Assembly: GCA_965202915.1 (NCBI GenBank) | Contig: OZ241847.1 | Location: 1,612,001-1,676,000, forward strand | Length of the DNA: 64,000 nucleotides | From: G965202915 sp965202915 | GTDB lineage: Bacteria > Pseudomonadota > Gammaproteobacteria > Eutrophobiales > Eutrophobiaceae | Reading direction: 5' to 3' | Shown here: piece by piece, positions 17,196-26,094 of the stretch | How positions within the stretch are numbered: the first letter of the stretch is position 1 | Layout: each line of letters opens with the position of its first letter | The notes under the pieces: model-generated | The model's input: only the letters and a program-made list of their open reading frames with translations | Told to the model about the DNA's origin: nothing | Databases searched by the model: none | Translations under genes and position numbers: made by a program

Positions 17196-18650
17196 ATGCA
17201 TGACAAAACGCTGTTGCAACTGTCCCATGCCTTAAAATCGAAGGCGATCAGCAGTGAAGAACTAACCCTGCTTTTTCTTGACCGCTGTCATTCTCTTAAT
17301 GCAGCCCTGAATTGTTTTATTACCATCAACGATGAGCAGGCGTTGCGGCAGGCAAGAAACGCCGACAAAGAAATTCAACAAGGCGACCCTTCACCCCTTG
17401 CCGGCGTCCCGTTGGCACATAAGGATATCTTTTGCACCGCCGGGGTAAAAACCAGTTGTGCATCCGGGATGTTGGATAATTTCCATGCCCCTTATGATGC
17501 AACGGTAGTGGAGAAACTGAATCAAGCGGGCATGGTGACCCTGGGTAAAACCAATATGGATGAGTTTGCAATGGGCTCGTCGACTGAAACCAGCTATTAT
17601 GGGCCCGTTGCCAACCCGTGGAATAAAGACCATGTTCCGGGCGGTTCATCCGGTGGTTCCGCCGCCGCGGTTGCCGCATGTATGGTGCCGGCCGCCACCG
17701 CTACCGACACCGGCGGCTCAATTCGTCAACCTGCGTCATTCTGCGGCGTCACCGGCCTTAAACCGACCTATGGACTGGTTTCCCGTTATGGAATGATCGC
17801 ATTTGCCTCCAGTCTTGATCAAGCGGGGCCGATGACGCGCACCGCACAGGATGCCGCTTTATTACTCAATCATATGGCGGGATTTGACCAACGTGATTCA
17901 ACCTCCATGCAACAACGGCCCGGCGATTACACGGCCAGCCTGGGCAATCCAATCGAGGGCTTAAAAATAGGCGTGCCTAAGGAATACTTTGGCGCGGAGC
18001 TGGATGGCGGCGTGGCAACGCTGATACAGGATGGGCTCAAACAATTTGAGCGGCAGGGCGCGATCATTCAAGACGTACAATTACTCAATACCCATCTTGC
18101 CATCCCGGCGTATTACGTTGTTGCTTCGGCCGAATGTTCATCCAACCTGGCGCGCTACGACGGCGTGCGCTTCGGCCATCGCTGTAAAAATCCAAAAGAT
18201 TTAATGGACCTGTTTTGCCGCTCACGCGGAGAGGGTTTTGGCAGCGAGGTCAAACGCAGAATCATGATAGGCACTTATGCATTGTCCGCCGGGTACTACG
18301 ATGCTTATTACATCAAGGCCCAACAGATTCGTCGTTTAATCAAACAGGATTTTGAAGGCGCCTTCAAAGACGTCGATCTGATACTGAGTCCCACCACCCC
18401 CGGCACCGCGTTTAAGAAAAAAGAGCGCATGGATGATCCGGTTACCATGTATCTGTCGGACCGCTATACCGTGGCCGTCAACCTTGCCGGATTACCGGCC
18501 ATATCCATCCCGGTGGGATTCAAAAATGAATTACCGGTCGGTATGCAGTTGATTGGCCCCTACTTTCGGGAAGCACTGCTATTAAATGCAGCCCATCAGT
18601 ATCAACTTAATACCGACTGGCACCTGCAAGTACCGGGGGCATTTCAATAA
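17196..18650 (+). CDS. gatA: Glu/Asp-tRNA amidotransferase subunit A
   Basis: 484 residues of the amidase-signature family. The Ser-cisSer-Lys triad is visible: lysine in LAHKDIFC, serines in VPGGSSGGSAAAVAA and TDTGGSIRQPA. It releases ammonia from glutamine for GatB. Its stop overlaps the gatB start (TAATG). Presence of gatCAB suggests the cell makes Gln-tRNA or Asn-tRNA indirectly. Confidence 0.96.
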   Translation: MHDKTLLQLSHALKSKAISSEELTLLFLDRCHSLNAALNCFITINDEQALRQARNADKEIQQGDPSPLAGVPLAHKDIFCTAGVKTSCASGMLDNFHAPYDATVVEKLNQAGMVTLGKTNMDEFAMGSSTETSYYGPVANPWNKDHVPGGSSGGSAAAVAACMVPAATATDTGGSIRQPASFCGVTGLKPTYGLVSRYGMIAFASSLDQAGPMTRTAQDAALLLNHMAGFDQRDSTSMQQRPGDYTASLGNPIEGLKIGVPKEYFGAELDGGVATLIQDGLKQFERQGAIIQDVQLLNTHLAIPAYYVVASAECSSNLARYDGVRFGHRCKNPKDLMDLFCRSRGEGFGSEVKRRIMIGTYALSAGYYDAYYIKAQQIRRLIKQDFEGAFKDVDLILSPTTPGTAFKKKERMDDPVTMYLSDRYTVAVNLAGLPAISIPVGFKNELPVGMQLIGPYFREALLLNAAHQYQLNTDWHLQVPGAFQ

Positions 18651-20098
18651 TGGCGTGGGAAGCGGTTATCGGACTCGAAATCCATTGTCAACTGGCCACC
18701 CGGAGTAAAATCTTTTCCGGCGCGGCCACCCGATATGGCGCCGATCCCAATACCCAGGCCTGTGCCGTTGATTTGGGTTTGCCCGGCGTCTTGCCGGTAT
18801 TGAACCGGCGGGTGGTGGAAATGGCCATTCGCTTTGGTCTTGCGATAAATGCGGAGATTGCCAACGCCTCGGTATTTACCAGAAAAAACTATTTTTACCC
18901 CGATCTGCCCAAGGGTTACCAGATCAGCCAATATGAACGTCCGGTTGTGGGCAAGGGACAGATCATGATTGAACTGGAAAATGGCGGCAGTAAAACCATA
19001 GGCATTACCCGTGCGCATTTGGAAGAAGATACCGGCAAGAGCGACCATGACAGCTTTGGCGGTCTTAGCGGTATAGACCTGAACCGAGCCGGAACGCCAC
19101 TGATTGAGATCGTCTCCGAGCCGGATATGCGCAATGCCCGGGAGGCCGTTGCCTACATGAAGAAAATTCACAGCCTGGTGCGCTGCCTGGGAATTTCAGA
19201 CGGCAATATGCAGGAAGGATCGTTTCGTTGCGACGCCAACGTATCAGTACGCACGCGGGGCGAAAAAAAACTGGGTACGCGGACAGAATTAAAAAACATC
19301 AATTCCTTCCGTTTTGTCGAACAGGCGATCAATTATGAAATAGAGAGACAGATAGCAGTCCTTGAAGAGGACGGCGAGATCATGCAGGAAACCCGCCTGT
19401 ATGATCCGGCCAGGCATGTAACCCGCCCCATGCGCACCAAGGAAGAGGCCAATGATTATCGCTACTTCCCGGATCCGGACCTGTTACCGGTCACCATTGA
19501 TCCCGAATTCATAGAACAAATCCGCAGTGAATTACCGGAACTGCCGGACGCCAAAAAACAACGCTTTATAACCGTATTCAAGCTATCTGAATACGACGGC
19601 ATCGCGTTAAGCTCGCAAAAAGAGATGGCTGATTATTTTGAAGCCTGCGTAAAAGCGGCGGATGGTGAAGCCAAACTCAGTGCCAATTGGATCTTGGGAG
19701 GGCTGTCGGCCTTATTAAACAGAGAAGACAAAGACATCACCGAGAGTCCGGTGAGTGCGCAAATGTTGGGCGGCATGATCAGGCGCATCAAAGATAACAC
19801 CCTTTCCGACACGATGGCGAAACAAGTCTTTGAGGCCATGTGGCAGGGTGAAGGCACGGCCGACCAGATCATTGAAACCAGGGGTTTAAAACAAATGTCT
19901 GATCCCGGAGAATTGGAAAGACTGGTGCAACAAGTCATAGCCAATCATCCGGCTCAGGTTGAACAATACCGCGGCAGCCCGGCGGACAAACAAAAGAAAT
20001 TGATCGGCTTCTTTGTCGGTCAAATAATGAAAGCCACCAGTGGCAAGGCCAACCCGCGACAAGTGAACCGGCTATTGCATGACAATTTGACAAAATAA
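18650..20098 (+). CDS. gatB: Glu/Asp-tRNA amidotransferase subunit B
   Basis: 482 residues. The start WEAVIGLEIHCQLATRSKIFSGA and the block MQEGSFRCDANVSVRTRGEKKLGTRTELKNINSF are diagnostic of GatB. The C-terminal YqeY-like tail domain ends with GKANPRQVNRLL. It activates the misacylated tRNA with ATP and accepts ammonia from GatA. Confidence 0.96.
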   Translation: MAWEAVIGLEIHCQLATRSKIFSGAATRYGADPNTQACAVDLGLPGVLPVLNRRVVEMAIRFGLAINAEIANASVFTRKNYFYPDLPKGYQISQYERPVVGKGQIMIELENGGSKTIGITRAHLEEDTGKSDHDSFGGLSGIDLNRAGTPLIEIVSEPDMRNAREAVAYMKKIHSLVRCLGISDGNMQEGSFRCDANVSVRTRGEKKLGTRTELKNINSFRFVEQAINYEIERQIAVLEEDGEIMQETRLYDPARHVTRPMRTKEEANDYRYFPDPDLLPVTIDPEFIEQIRSELPELPDAKKQRFITVFKLSEYDGIALSSQKEMADYFEACVKAADGEAKLSANWILGGLSALLNREDKDITESPVSAQMLGGMIRRIKDNTLSDTMAKQVFEAMWQGEGTADQIIETRGLKQMSDPGELERLVQQVIANHPAQVEQYRGSPADKQKKLIGFFVGQIMKATSGKANPRQVNRLLHDNLTK

Positions 20099-20204
20099 TC
20101 CGGTCCGGCGGATAAAAAAATTAATTTTGGCCGGCGAAGTCGTAACTTGTTATTGTGGGCGAACACATGATTAACCGACGTCTGGCCTTTTACCATTTCC
20201 CGGC

Positions 20205-20453
20205 CCAGCACTGGCAGAGATCAGGACCAGCAATCGGATTAAATCGACCTTCGGGATGATTCGGCATCGCACGAAGCGCTCGAAGGGCTGTTTGACGTGC
20301 GATTAGGATGCTGCACATGCTGTTCAAACTGGGGACGTGTGCGGAGAAAGCGGGCGACGACAGCGAGGTTTCAACTACCTGGCGAAAGTCATCACGGGAG
20401 TGAAATTCAAAGAGGGAATCGAGGTACCCAAATCAAACCAGGTCGCCGCCTGA
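20205..20453 (+). pseudogene. IS256-family (mutator-type) transposase, C-terminal remnant
   Basis: The translation gives KSTFGMIRHRTKRSKGCLT followed by a stop, then GFNYLAKVITGVKFKEG and a C-terminus SNQVAA, which matches the end of IS256-group transposases. A stretch of about 60 bases between them reads correctly only in another frame (LHMLFKLGTCAEKAGDD), so at least two indels are present. Only the last ~80 codons remain and no intact transposase is nearby. The rest of 20099-20574 shows nothing apart from the inverted repeat listed separately. Confidence 0.75.
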
Positions 20454-20485
20454 CTCAGATATTTAAACACCACTTTTGACAATAA
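20416..20485 (+). repeat. Left inverted repeat (IS256 3' end)
   Basis: About 70 bases including the transposase end and the outer terminus ACACCACTTTTGACAATAA. The reverse complement recurs at 21451-21522, enclosing a single gene. Confidence 0.8.
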
Positions 20486-20574
20486 CTCAAGGATGTGTTC
20501 CCATCAATATTAGCAAAGTAAACAGGTGTTGCGAATAGCTGTTTCGTGCACAAGTTTTCTTCTCGGAGATATAA

Positions 20575-21432
20575 ATGAGATTAATCGTTCTTACACTATT
20601 TCTGCTTTCAGCTTCACTCAGCTGGTCCAGCGAAATTTCACTAGGCGGAGTTTCATTGGAAATTCCCAACCCCACAGGATTCAGTGCTGTCACGCAAAAA
20701 ATGACACTACTATATGAATATCTGAAATAATTTGTGCACCCAGGGAATGAAGAGTTTATCACTTTCATTCCGGATGCCGATGTAGCGGCTGTTCTGAAAG
20801 ATGAAATACCAGATATGCCTCGACGCTTTGCGGTTCAAGCCGCCAAAAGTTCAATAGAAGTATCGTTAACCAGCTCAGATTTTGCGACCTTTAAAAAAAT
20901 CGTCAGATCCCAAAACACGGAGTTAATAAAAAAGGTCGAAGCTCAATTACCTGAGTTGATGGGCAAAGTGAATGAAGGAATAAAAGAGAAATTCGATGTC
21001 GAGATCGCTCTTTCAGTTTTTCAAGTGGTACCGCTGCCTGTACATGAAGAGACTGAACGTACACTAGCTTATTCTTCACTAGTAAAATATGACATGAAAG
21101 ATGAAATGGGTAATCCTACTGCCTTTGTGGGTGTTAGCACCGCTACATTCGTGCACGTCAAAGGGAAAGTATTGTTTCTATACTCATACGCTGAAGAGTC
21201 CGGTCTAGAGTGGAGCCAGCAAGCTTCACATAAATGGGCTAGCGATGTCGTTACTTCTAATCCATCGGCTTTCCAAGCAATGCTTAAGGAGACAATTCCA
21301 TCCAGCGTTTTGGGATTTGATTGGGGTAAGATTGCAGAAAATGTCGTAATAGGCGCAATTATGGGTCTAGTTATTGTTTTACTTGGTTGTTTTTTCAAGT
21401 CCTCAAACCGGATGAACGATAAGCGTAATTAG
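20575..21432 (+). pseudogene. Secreted/membrane protein with in-frame stop codon
   Basis: An ATG at 20575 with GGAGATATAA upstream opens MRLIVLTLFLLSASLSWSSEISLGG, a signal peptide. Codon 52 is TAA (20728-20730), and the same frame then runs on without interruption to TAG at 21430-21432. The downstream part includes DMPRRFAVQAAKSSIEV, VVPLPVHEETERTLAYSSL and a C-terminal membrane segment (about VVIGAIMGLVIVLLGCFF). Total would be about 285 residues. A single change, for example CAA to TAA, explains the break. I do not recognise a named family; it resembles conserved hypothetical proteins of aquatic gammaproteobacteria. It lies between inverted IS256 ends. Readthrough or sequencing error are alternatives. 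Confidence 0.65.
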
Positions 21433-21452
21433 ATGAACGATAAGCGTAATTA
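21411..21452 (+). repeat. 21-bp tandem duplication at gene end
   Basis: GATGAACGATAAGCGTAATTA occurs twice back to back. The first copy supplies the last codons and part of the stop of the preceding gene. The second abuts the right inverted repeat. It looks like replication slippage or an insertion footprint. Confidence 0.85.
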
Positions 21453-21522
21453 ATTGTCAAAAGTGGTGTTCAGGAACCTCAATTAGGCGGCGACCTGGTT
21501 TGATTCGGTTACCTCGATTTCC
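21451..21522 (-). repeat. Right inverted repeat (IS256 3' end, opposite orientation)
   Basis: About 72 bases whose reverse complement matches 20416-20485, apart from the region just inside the terminus. On the minus strand it reads EIEVTESNQVAA and a stop, again the last codons of an IS256-type transposase. No further transposase sequence follows. Confidence 0.8.
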
Positions 21523-21617
21523 AAACCATATAACATAACCACTTATAATCAATTCTCATACAAAACTCAATTACCGCAGGGAATGTCGCTAACTGGCGTG
21601 TTATGTGCGGTTATTTT

Positions 21618-22060
21618 TCAGTTGTTATAACCATACTTTTTATCTCTATTAATATTGAAGACACGCTTCAGGTACGACGTCCAAGTCATGGACACCCTAC
21701 GCTCAACCGGCGTTGGCGGCTCATCGGCTACCCAGGCCTTGTTACCCTTGCCCTGCTTTGCCGGTCTGCACAACGCCCGGTGCCAGCTGTTCAGCGCAAA
21801 CACCCCGTGGAAACCGATGAGATTGACTCTGGGCCTGGGGATCAGAGCGACCAGCCGGGCAATGAAATCCAGCGGCTCGAAGATGACATGCGTGGTGCCG
21901 TCCCGATACGGGGGCTTGACCGGTGGACGTTGCCACCGGGCGTTAGTGACGGGTGCTTTTCCGACACCGCCGGGCGACTGATGTAACGGCACAGTCGTTC
22001 GAGCTTCTTACGTTCATCGGCCTTGGCCACCACCGATTTTGGTATCATCAATTTACCCAT
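21618..22060 (-). pseudogene. IS91-family transposase, C-terminal remnant with frameshift
   Basis: On the minus strand, ADERKKLERLCRYISRPAVSEK and TPGGNV are followed, after a frame change, by PPYRDGTTHVIFEPLDFIARL, RPRVNLIGFHGVFA and MTWTSYLKRVFNIN. This is the conserved C-terminal half of the putative transposase of IS91-like elements. The N-terminal half, including the catalytic region, is missing, and the usual cysteine-rich end after LKRVFNI is replaced. It is not functional. Bases 21523-21617 show nothing. Confidence 0.8.
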
Positions 22061-22101
22061 GCCGTATTACTTTGGGTTTGAAATAATGACATTTCAAATC
22101 T

Positions 22102-22851
22102 TCATGTTTGCTTTGGTTTTTCTATTCCGGAATTAAACTGAACCAGCTGATCCCAATCAATCTCTCCATTATTTTTGCAAAATATATCCGCAAATTCTCT
22201 GGTAAATTTATTAATCATCCGTGAATATGATATTAAAAAGTCATCGTTTCTCTCTTTGGCTTGATAACCAAGCGGCTCAATAATTTTCGTAAACAGATCA
22301 CCATCACCTGAAATAAACTCCCAAAATTGTTGGCCGCAGTACTTGAAATAATCACCCTTATCAGGGTTGCGGTCTTTGCCATAGCAGCAACCATTTACAG
22401 CAATGATATTTAGTTGGGAATTGCCGGTTCTCAATGTTCTTTTTGCCGTTGTGAAATCTGTTTTCATCTTGGTTATTTGGGAACTATTACCCCAGTTGGG
22501 TCCGGACTTAATGTTTACAATGTATCTCTTGTTACCAGTGTCGAATTCAAGATCAACGCCGGTGATACCGGATTTACGACCACCATAAACTTTACCGTTA
22601 ATGAAAATAGCGAGACCTTCCAGCCAATCTCCAAAAATCGTTTCTTCATTTGATGATATATGGGCATCGACCAGACCGTTTATGATTTGTTCAGCGGTTA
22701 GAACATATTTAGCCTTGAACAGGTATGGGTTTTTTCGCTTGAGAACATTCGATAACCTTAATGCATCAAGGCATTGAATGCGTTTCTGATGAAACCCCCC
22801 TATATTTTTCTCAACATAAAGTAATACATCTCTAGGGTTTAATGGCTTCAT
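22102..22851 (-). CDS. Type II restriction endonuclease (PmeII-like)
   Basis: 249 residues. The N-terminal region NPRDVLLYVEKNIGGFH and the block LTAEQIINGLVDAHISSNEETIFGDWLEG resemble the PmeII family as I recall it. GVDLEF (98-103) followed by NIKSGPNW (113-120) fits a PD-(D/E)xK-like active site. It overlaps the end of the upstream methyltransferase by 20 bases, consistent with a coupled pair. It would cut unmethylated DNA; its site is not deducible here. Confidence 0.75.
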   Translation of the reverse strand: MKPLNPRDVLLYVEKNIGGFHQKRIQCLDALRLSNVLKRKNPYLFKAKYVLTAEQIINGLVDAHISSNEETIFGDWLEGLAIFINGKVYGGRKSGITGVDLEFDTGNKRYIVNIKSGPNWGNSSQITKMKTDFTTAKRTLRTGNSQLNIIAVNGCCYGKDRNPDKGDYFKYCGQQFWEFISGDGDLFTKIIEPLGYQAKERNDDFLISYSRMINKFTREFADIFCKNNGEIDWDQLVQFNSGIEKPKQT

Positions 22852-23689
22852 ATTTTGCCTTCGATTCGAGTAGGTATGTCTCGACCGGGTTTAATCGTTT
22901 TCTTACCATCTCACAATACTCTGAAACAATGTCGATACCTACTGAGTTGCGCCTCATCCTGTTGGCGATAATCAATGTTGTCCCTGATCCCATAAATGGA
23001 TCAAGCACCGTATCTTTTTCTTTCGTGAACAATTTTATAAACCATTCAGGTAATGCCATGGGAAACGTTGCACTATGATTTTTATTGGCGCACTCGGTAG
23101 CCAAATGTAAAACATTGGTTGGATATGCCTTATCTCTATCAAGCCAATTTGAAATATTTTTACCAAATCCGCTTCCCACTTTTGAATTATCACGAGTTTT
23201 ATCTATTTCGGAAAGATTTTTTAATCTTGAATTTGCCCACTCGCCCATTGGCACCATAACCGCCTCTTGATACATATTGAATTTGCGGTTTTTATTAAAC
23301 TGAAGCAATCTCTCCCACGCGTCTCGAAATCTGTTCGGCCATTTACCCGGATAGCAATTTTTTTTATGCCAAATAAACTCTTCAGTCCATAACCACCCCT
23401 GCCTGCGCATTGCTAAAATGAGCTCCATTACATAAGTACTGCGCTCTCCCTGAATGACTTTTTCTTTAATGTTTAAGACAAAGGTCCCGGTTGGTTTAAG
23501 GACGCGCAAAAGTTGCTCTGAAGCAGGTAAGAACCAATCAACGTATTTATTCGGATGAATACCGCCATAGACGTCCTTTCGTTGGTCCGCATAAGGAGGT
23601 GATGTAATGATGAGATCAATAGAATCATCCGGGAGCAGTTTTAATTGCTCTTTACTGTCTCCGATGTATATATCTGTCGTGATTTTCAT
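22832..23689 (-). CDS. Type II DNA methyltransferase, beta class, TSPPY type
   Basis: 285 residues. Motif IV TSPPY (29-33) near the N-terminus and motif I DPFMGSGTT near residue 225 give the beta order. TSPPY is common in N4-cytosine methyltransferases, though some N6-adenine enzymes share it. It overlaps the PmeII-like endonuclease gene and is probably its modification partner. A second methyltransferase gene lies 131 bases upstream on the same strand. Confidence 0.88.
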   Translation of the reverse strand: MKITTDIYIGDSKEQLKLLPDDSIDLIITSPPYADQRKDVYGGIHPNKYVDWFLPASEQLLRVLKPTGTFVLNIKEKVIQGERSTYVMELILAMRRQGWLWTEEFIWHKKNCYPGKWPNRFRDAWERLLQFNKNRKFNMYQEAVMVPMGEWANSRLKNLSEIDKTRDNSKVGSGFGKNISNWLDRDKAYPTNVLHLATECANKNHSATFPMALPEWFIKLFTKEKDTVLDPFMGSGTTLIIANRMRRNSVGIDIVSEYCEMVRKRLNPVETYLLESKAKYEAIKP

Positions 23690-23820
23690 TTAATACGTTT
23701 ATTGTAGGAAAGATTTTATCGATATTGGGTTATGCTACTTAACCGGTTATAACAATACAAGTAAGACACCATTAGAAAATAGCGGCTTCCAATAATAGAA
23801 AAAATTCGATTTCATAATAA

Positions 23821-24804
23821 TCATAATAGTATTGTTTGCTTGTCACTGACTGCGTCATCCAATTTTACCTTTGTCTGCTCATTCAGCGTATTACGCTCCC
23901 AAAATATACCCTCAGCATATCCTTGAATTGCCCGGTCTGCAGTCGCATTCAGCAATCGCTTCTGAGCCCAGCAACAATACTCGGCGTTTATCTCAACAGC
24001 GGTAAATTTGCGATGTAATTTCTTTGCCACCACCGCCGTAGTCCCGCTACCCAGGAACGGATCAAGAATAAAATCGCCTTCTTTACTGCTTGCCAACACG
24101 AGCTTGGCAATGAGCTTCTCCGGTTTTTGCGTTGGATGATCGGTATTTTCAGGCATGGACCAAAATGGAATGGATATATCCGTCCAGACATTTGCCGGAC
24201 AGGTCAGCCTGTAGTTGCCGTTTCTCTCTTCTTTCCAATCTTTGGGATCACCGCATGCAGTCCGGTACGGAGCCATAACTTTGCGTTTCACTTTTACCGA
24301 ATCAATATCAAAATAATATTCTTTGGATAAGGTACAAAACCATATATCCTCAGTATTATTCTTCCAATTGAATTTTGCCCCCCTGCCCTTGTCCCTTTCC
24401 CACGTTATCCTGTTCCGAATATAAAAAAATTCCTCAAGGATGGGAGATATAACTACCGACGTTTTCCAATCTGAACAAACGTATATCGTAGCCGACGGCT
24501 TGAGCGTATGCGTTACTGATCCCAGCATCTCTCTAAACCACAGGGCATACTGACGTTTTTCTTTTTGTTTGAACGGACGGCCGTTATAATCTTTTGACAG
24601 ATTATAGGGCGGGTCCAGTATGAGAAGGTCCACACAAGCACTGGGCAAATAATCGACGGCCTGAAAAACGTCCTGATTAATTATTTTCCCTTCAATGGCC
24701 TGAGCCTCTACGCGATGATTCAACATTACCAAATGCTTTGACAATCGTTGAATTTCTTCGTTGGTACACGTTAATGTTCTATTCCTCGGCGCCCTGCTTT
24801 TCAA
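23821..24804 (-). CDS. DNA adenine methyltransferase, beta class, DPPY type
   Basis: 327 residues. Motif IV DPPY (64-67) is followed late in the protein by DPFLGSGTTAVVAKKLHRKF, again beta class; DPPY points to N6-adenine. The first ~40 residues are basic and may contact DNA. It is upstream of and codirectional with the PmeII-like module. It may be a second modification enzyme for an asymmetric site, or an independent methyltransferase. Two different methyltransferases with one endonuclease is typical of asymmetric recognition. Confidence 0.85.
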   Translation of the reverse strand: MKSRAPRNRTLTCTNEEIQRLSKHLVMLNHRVEAQAIEGKIINQDVFQAVDYLPSACVDLLILDPPYNLSKDYNGRPFKQKEKRQYALWFREMLGSVTHTLKPSATIYVCSDWKTSVVISPILEEFFYIRNRITWERDKGRGAKFNWKNNTEDIWFCTLSKEYYFDIDSVKVKRKVMAPYRTACGDPKDWKEERNGNYRLTCPANVWTDISIPFWSMPENTDHPTQKPEKLIAKLVLASSKEGDFILDPFLGSGTTAVVAKKLHRKFTAVEINAEYCCWAQKRLLNATADRAIQGYAEGIFWERNTLNEQTKVKLDDAVSDKQTILL

Positions 24805-24927
24805 GTTACCGCCTCTCTCTTTTTACCGTTCGCTTAGACACGGGGTTATTGTAGTCACTTTTTGTGTTGGCCGTTAAATTTATTGACTTTTGCCCCCCGG
24901 GATAAATGCCGGGACTCAGGTCCCAAT

Positions 24928-26094
24928 TTACCGGACCATATTATCCGCACGGCACCATTGAATTGGGTCCACCGGATTACCGTCTTTGCGGATCTCGAAA
25001 TACAGTCCGGGCTGAGTCTGTCCGCCGCTGTCTCCGAGGGTGGCGATGATCTCACCGGCCCGCACCCAATCGCCCGCCTTTTTCAGCAGATTCTGATTAT
25101 GCCCATACAGGCTCATATAATCATTGCCATGATCGATGATGAGCAGTAAGCCCAGGTTTCTAAACCAATCGGCAAATACCACTTTGCCGGCACTGATGGT
25201 GCGTATATCGGTGCCGGACTCGGCGTCGATTACCACGCCCTGCCATTTCAGATCGCCACTGCGTTTGGGTGAGCCAAAATGGTTGATCAATTTTCCCTCG
25301 ACCGGCCACGCCAGGTTTCCCTTGAGACTGCCAAACGGCGACGTATCGGCAAAAATTTCGGTGGTGGTGGTGGGTTCTTCCGTGCTTAATTGCTTGAGCA
25401 ACGCGGCCAGTTCCCGTTCATTTTCCCGCAATGTCCGCAATTCTCCATCCTGTTGGTCTATATATTCCCGCATGCGCTGAATGATCTCGGTTCGCGAATC
25501 TCTGAATGAAGAATATTGCGCAATTTCTTTCTCATGTTGCGACTGTAATCGTTCCAGTGCGTGCGTTTGTCGTTTAATAGATCGTTCAATGTCAGCGAGG
25601 TCTTGCAGTTGTTTGGCGACGCCGTTGATCCGGGTGACTCGAGCGCGGTTATGATAATTATGATAGGCGAGCACGCGGCCGACCAGGGCAGGATCTTCCT
25701 GGTTAAGGATGAGTTTAACGTAATCATTGCGTCCTATTTTATAGGCCACTCTGAGTTGCTCGGCCAGACTCTGTTTTTTGGCGGTCAGTTCTTTTTGATA
25801 GTGCGATTTTTGCCGCACCAGGCCGGCTATGCTTACATTCTGTTCCTCGATTTGGTTTTTGACGTTGTGCAGATTTGTCAACGCCCCGGCCGCGGCAATT
25901 TCACTCTCCATCAATTCTTGCCTTAATTGCCCGGTTTCAACGCGTGCCTGATCAATTTGTTTTTGTACGTCTTTTATCTTGGAGCGAACCCGCTCCAATT
26001 CTATTTCAGTTTTCTCCTCGGCCACCGCGGCGTGATGAACGCACGCGCCCAACAGGACTGCAAAGAGGTAATGAACAAAACGGACGCTTGACAC
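24928..26094 (-). CDS. envC: Murein hydrolase activator EnvC
   Basis: 388 residues. A signal peptide is followed by a long coiled coil (about 28-245) and a C-terminal LytM/M23-like domain from about residue 265. The LytM zinc ligands are altered: the first motif reads NHFGSPKR and the last GLYFEIR has tyrosine where active enzymes have histidine. This is the degenerate form known from EnvC, which activates AmiA/AmiB amidases at the septum rather than cutting. The start is GTG at 26094, overlapping the gpmI stop by one base. Confidence 0.92.
   Translation of the reverse strand: MSSVRFVHYLFAVLLGACVHHAAVAEEKTEIELERVRSKIKDVQKQIDQARVETGQLRQELMESEIAAAGALTNLHNVKNQIEEQNVSIAGLVRQKSHYQKELTAKKQSLAEQLRVAYKIGRNDYVKLILNQEDPALVGRVLAYHNYHNRARVTRINGVAKQLQDLADIERSIKRQTHALERLQSQHEKEIAQYSSFRDSRTEIIQRMREYIDQQDGELRTLRENERELAALLKQLSTEEPTTTTEIFADTSPFGSLKGNLAWPVEGKLINHFGSPKRSGDLKWQGVVIDAESGTDIRTISAGKVVFADWFRNLGLLLIIDHGNDYMSLYGHNQNLLKKAGDWVRAGEIIATLGDSGGQTQPGLYFEIRKDGNPVDPIQWCRADNMVR

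Noticed and set aside
20728..20730. In-frame TAA considered as selenocysteine or pyrrolysine recoding
   Set aside because: TAA is not used for either residue in known bacteria; a nonsense mutation or sequencing error is simpler.
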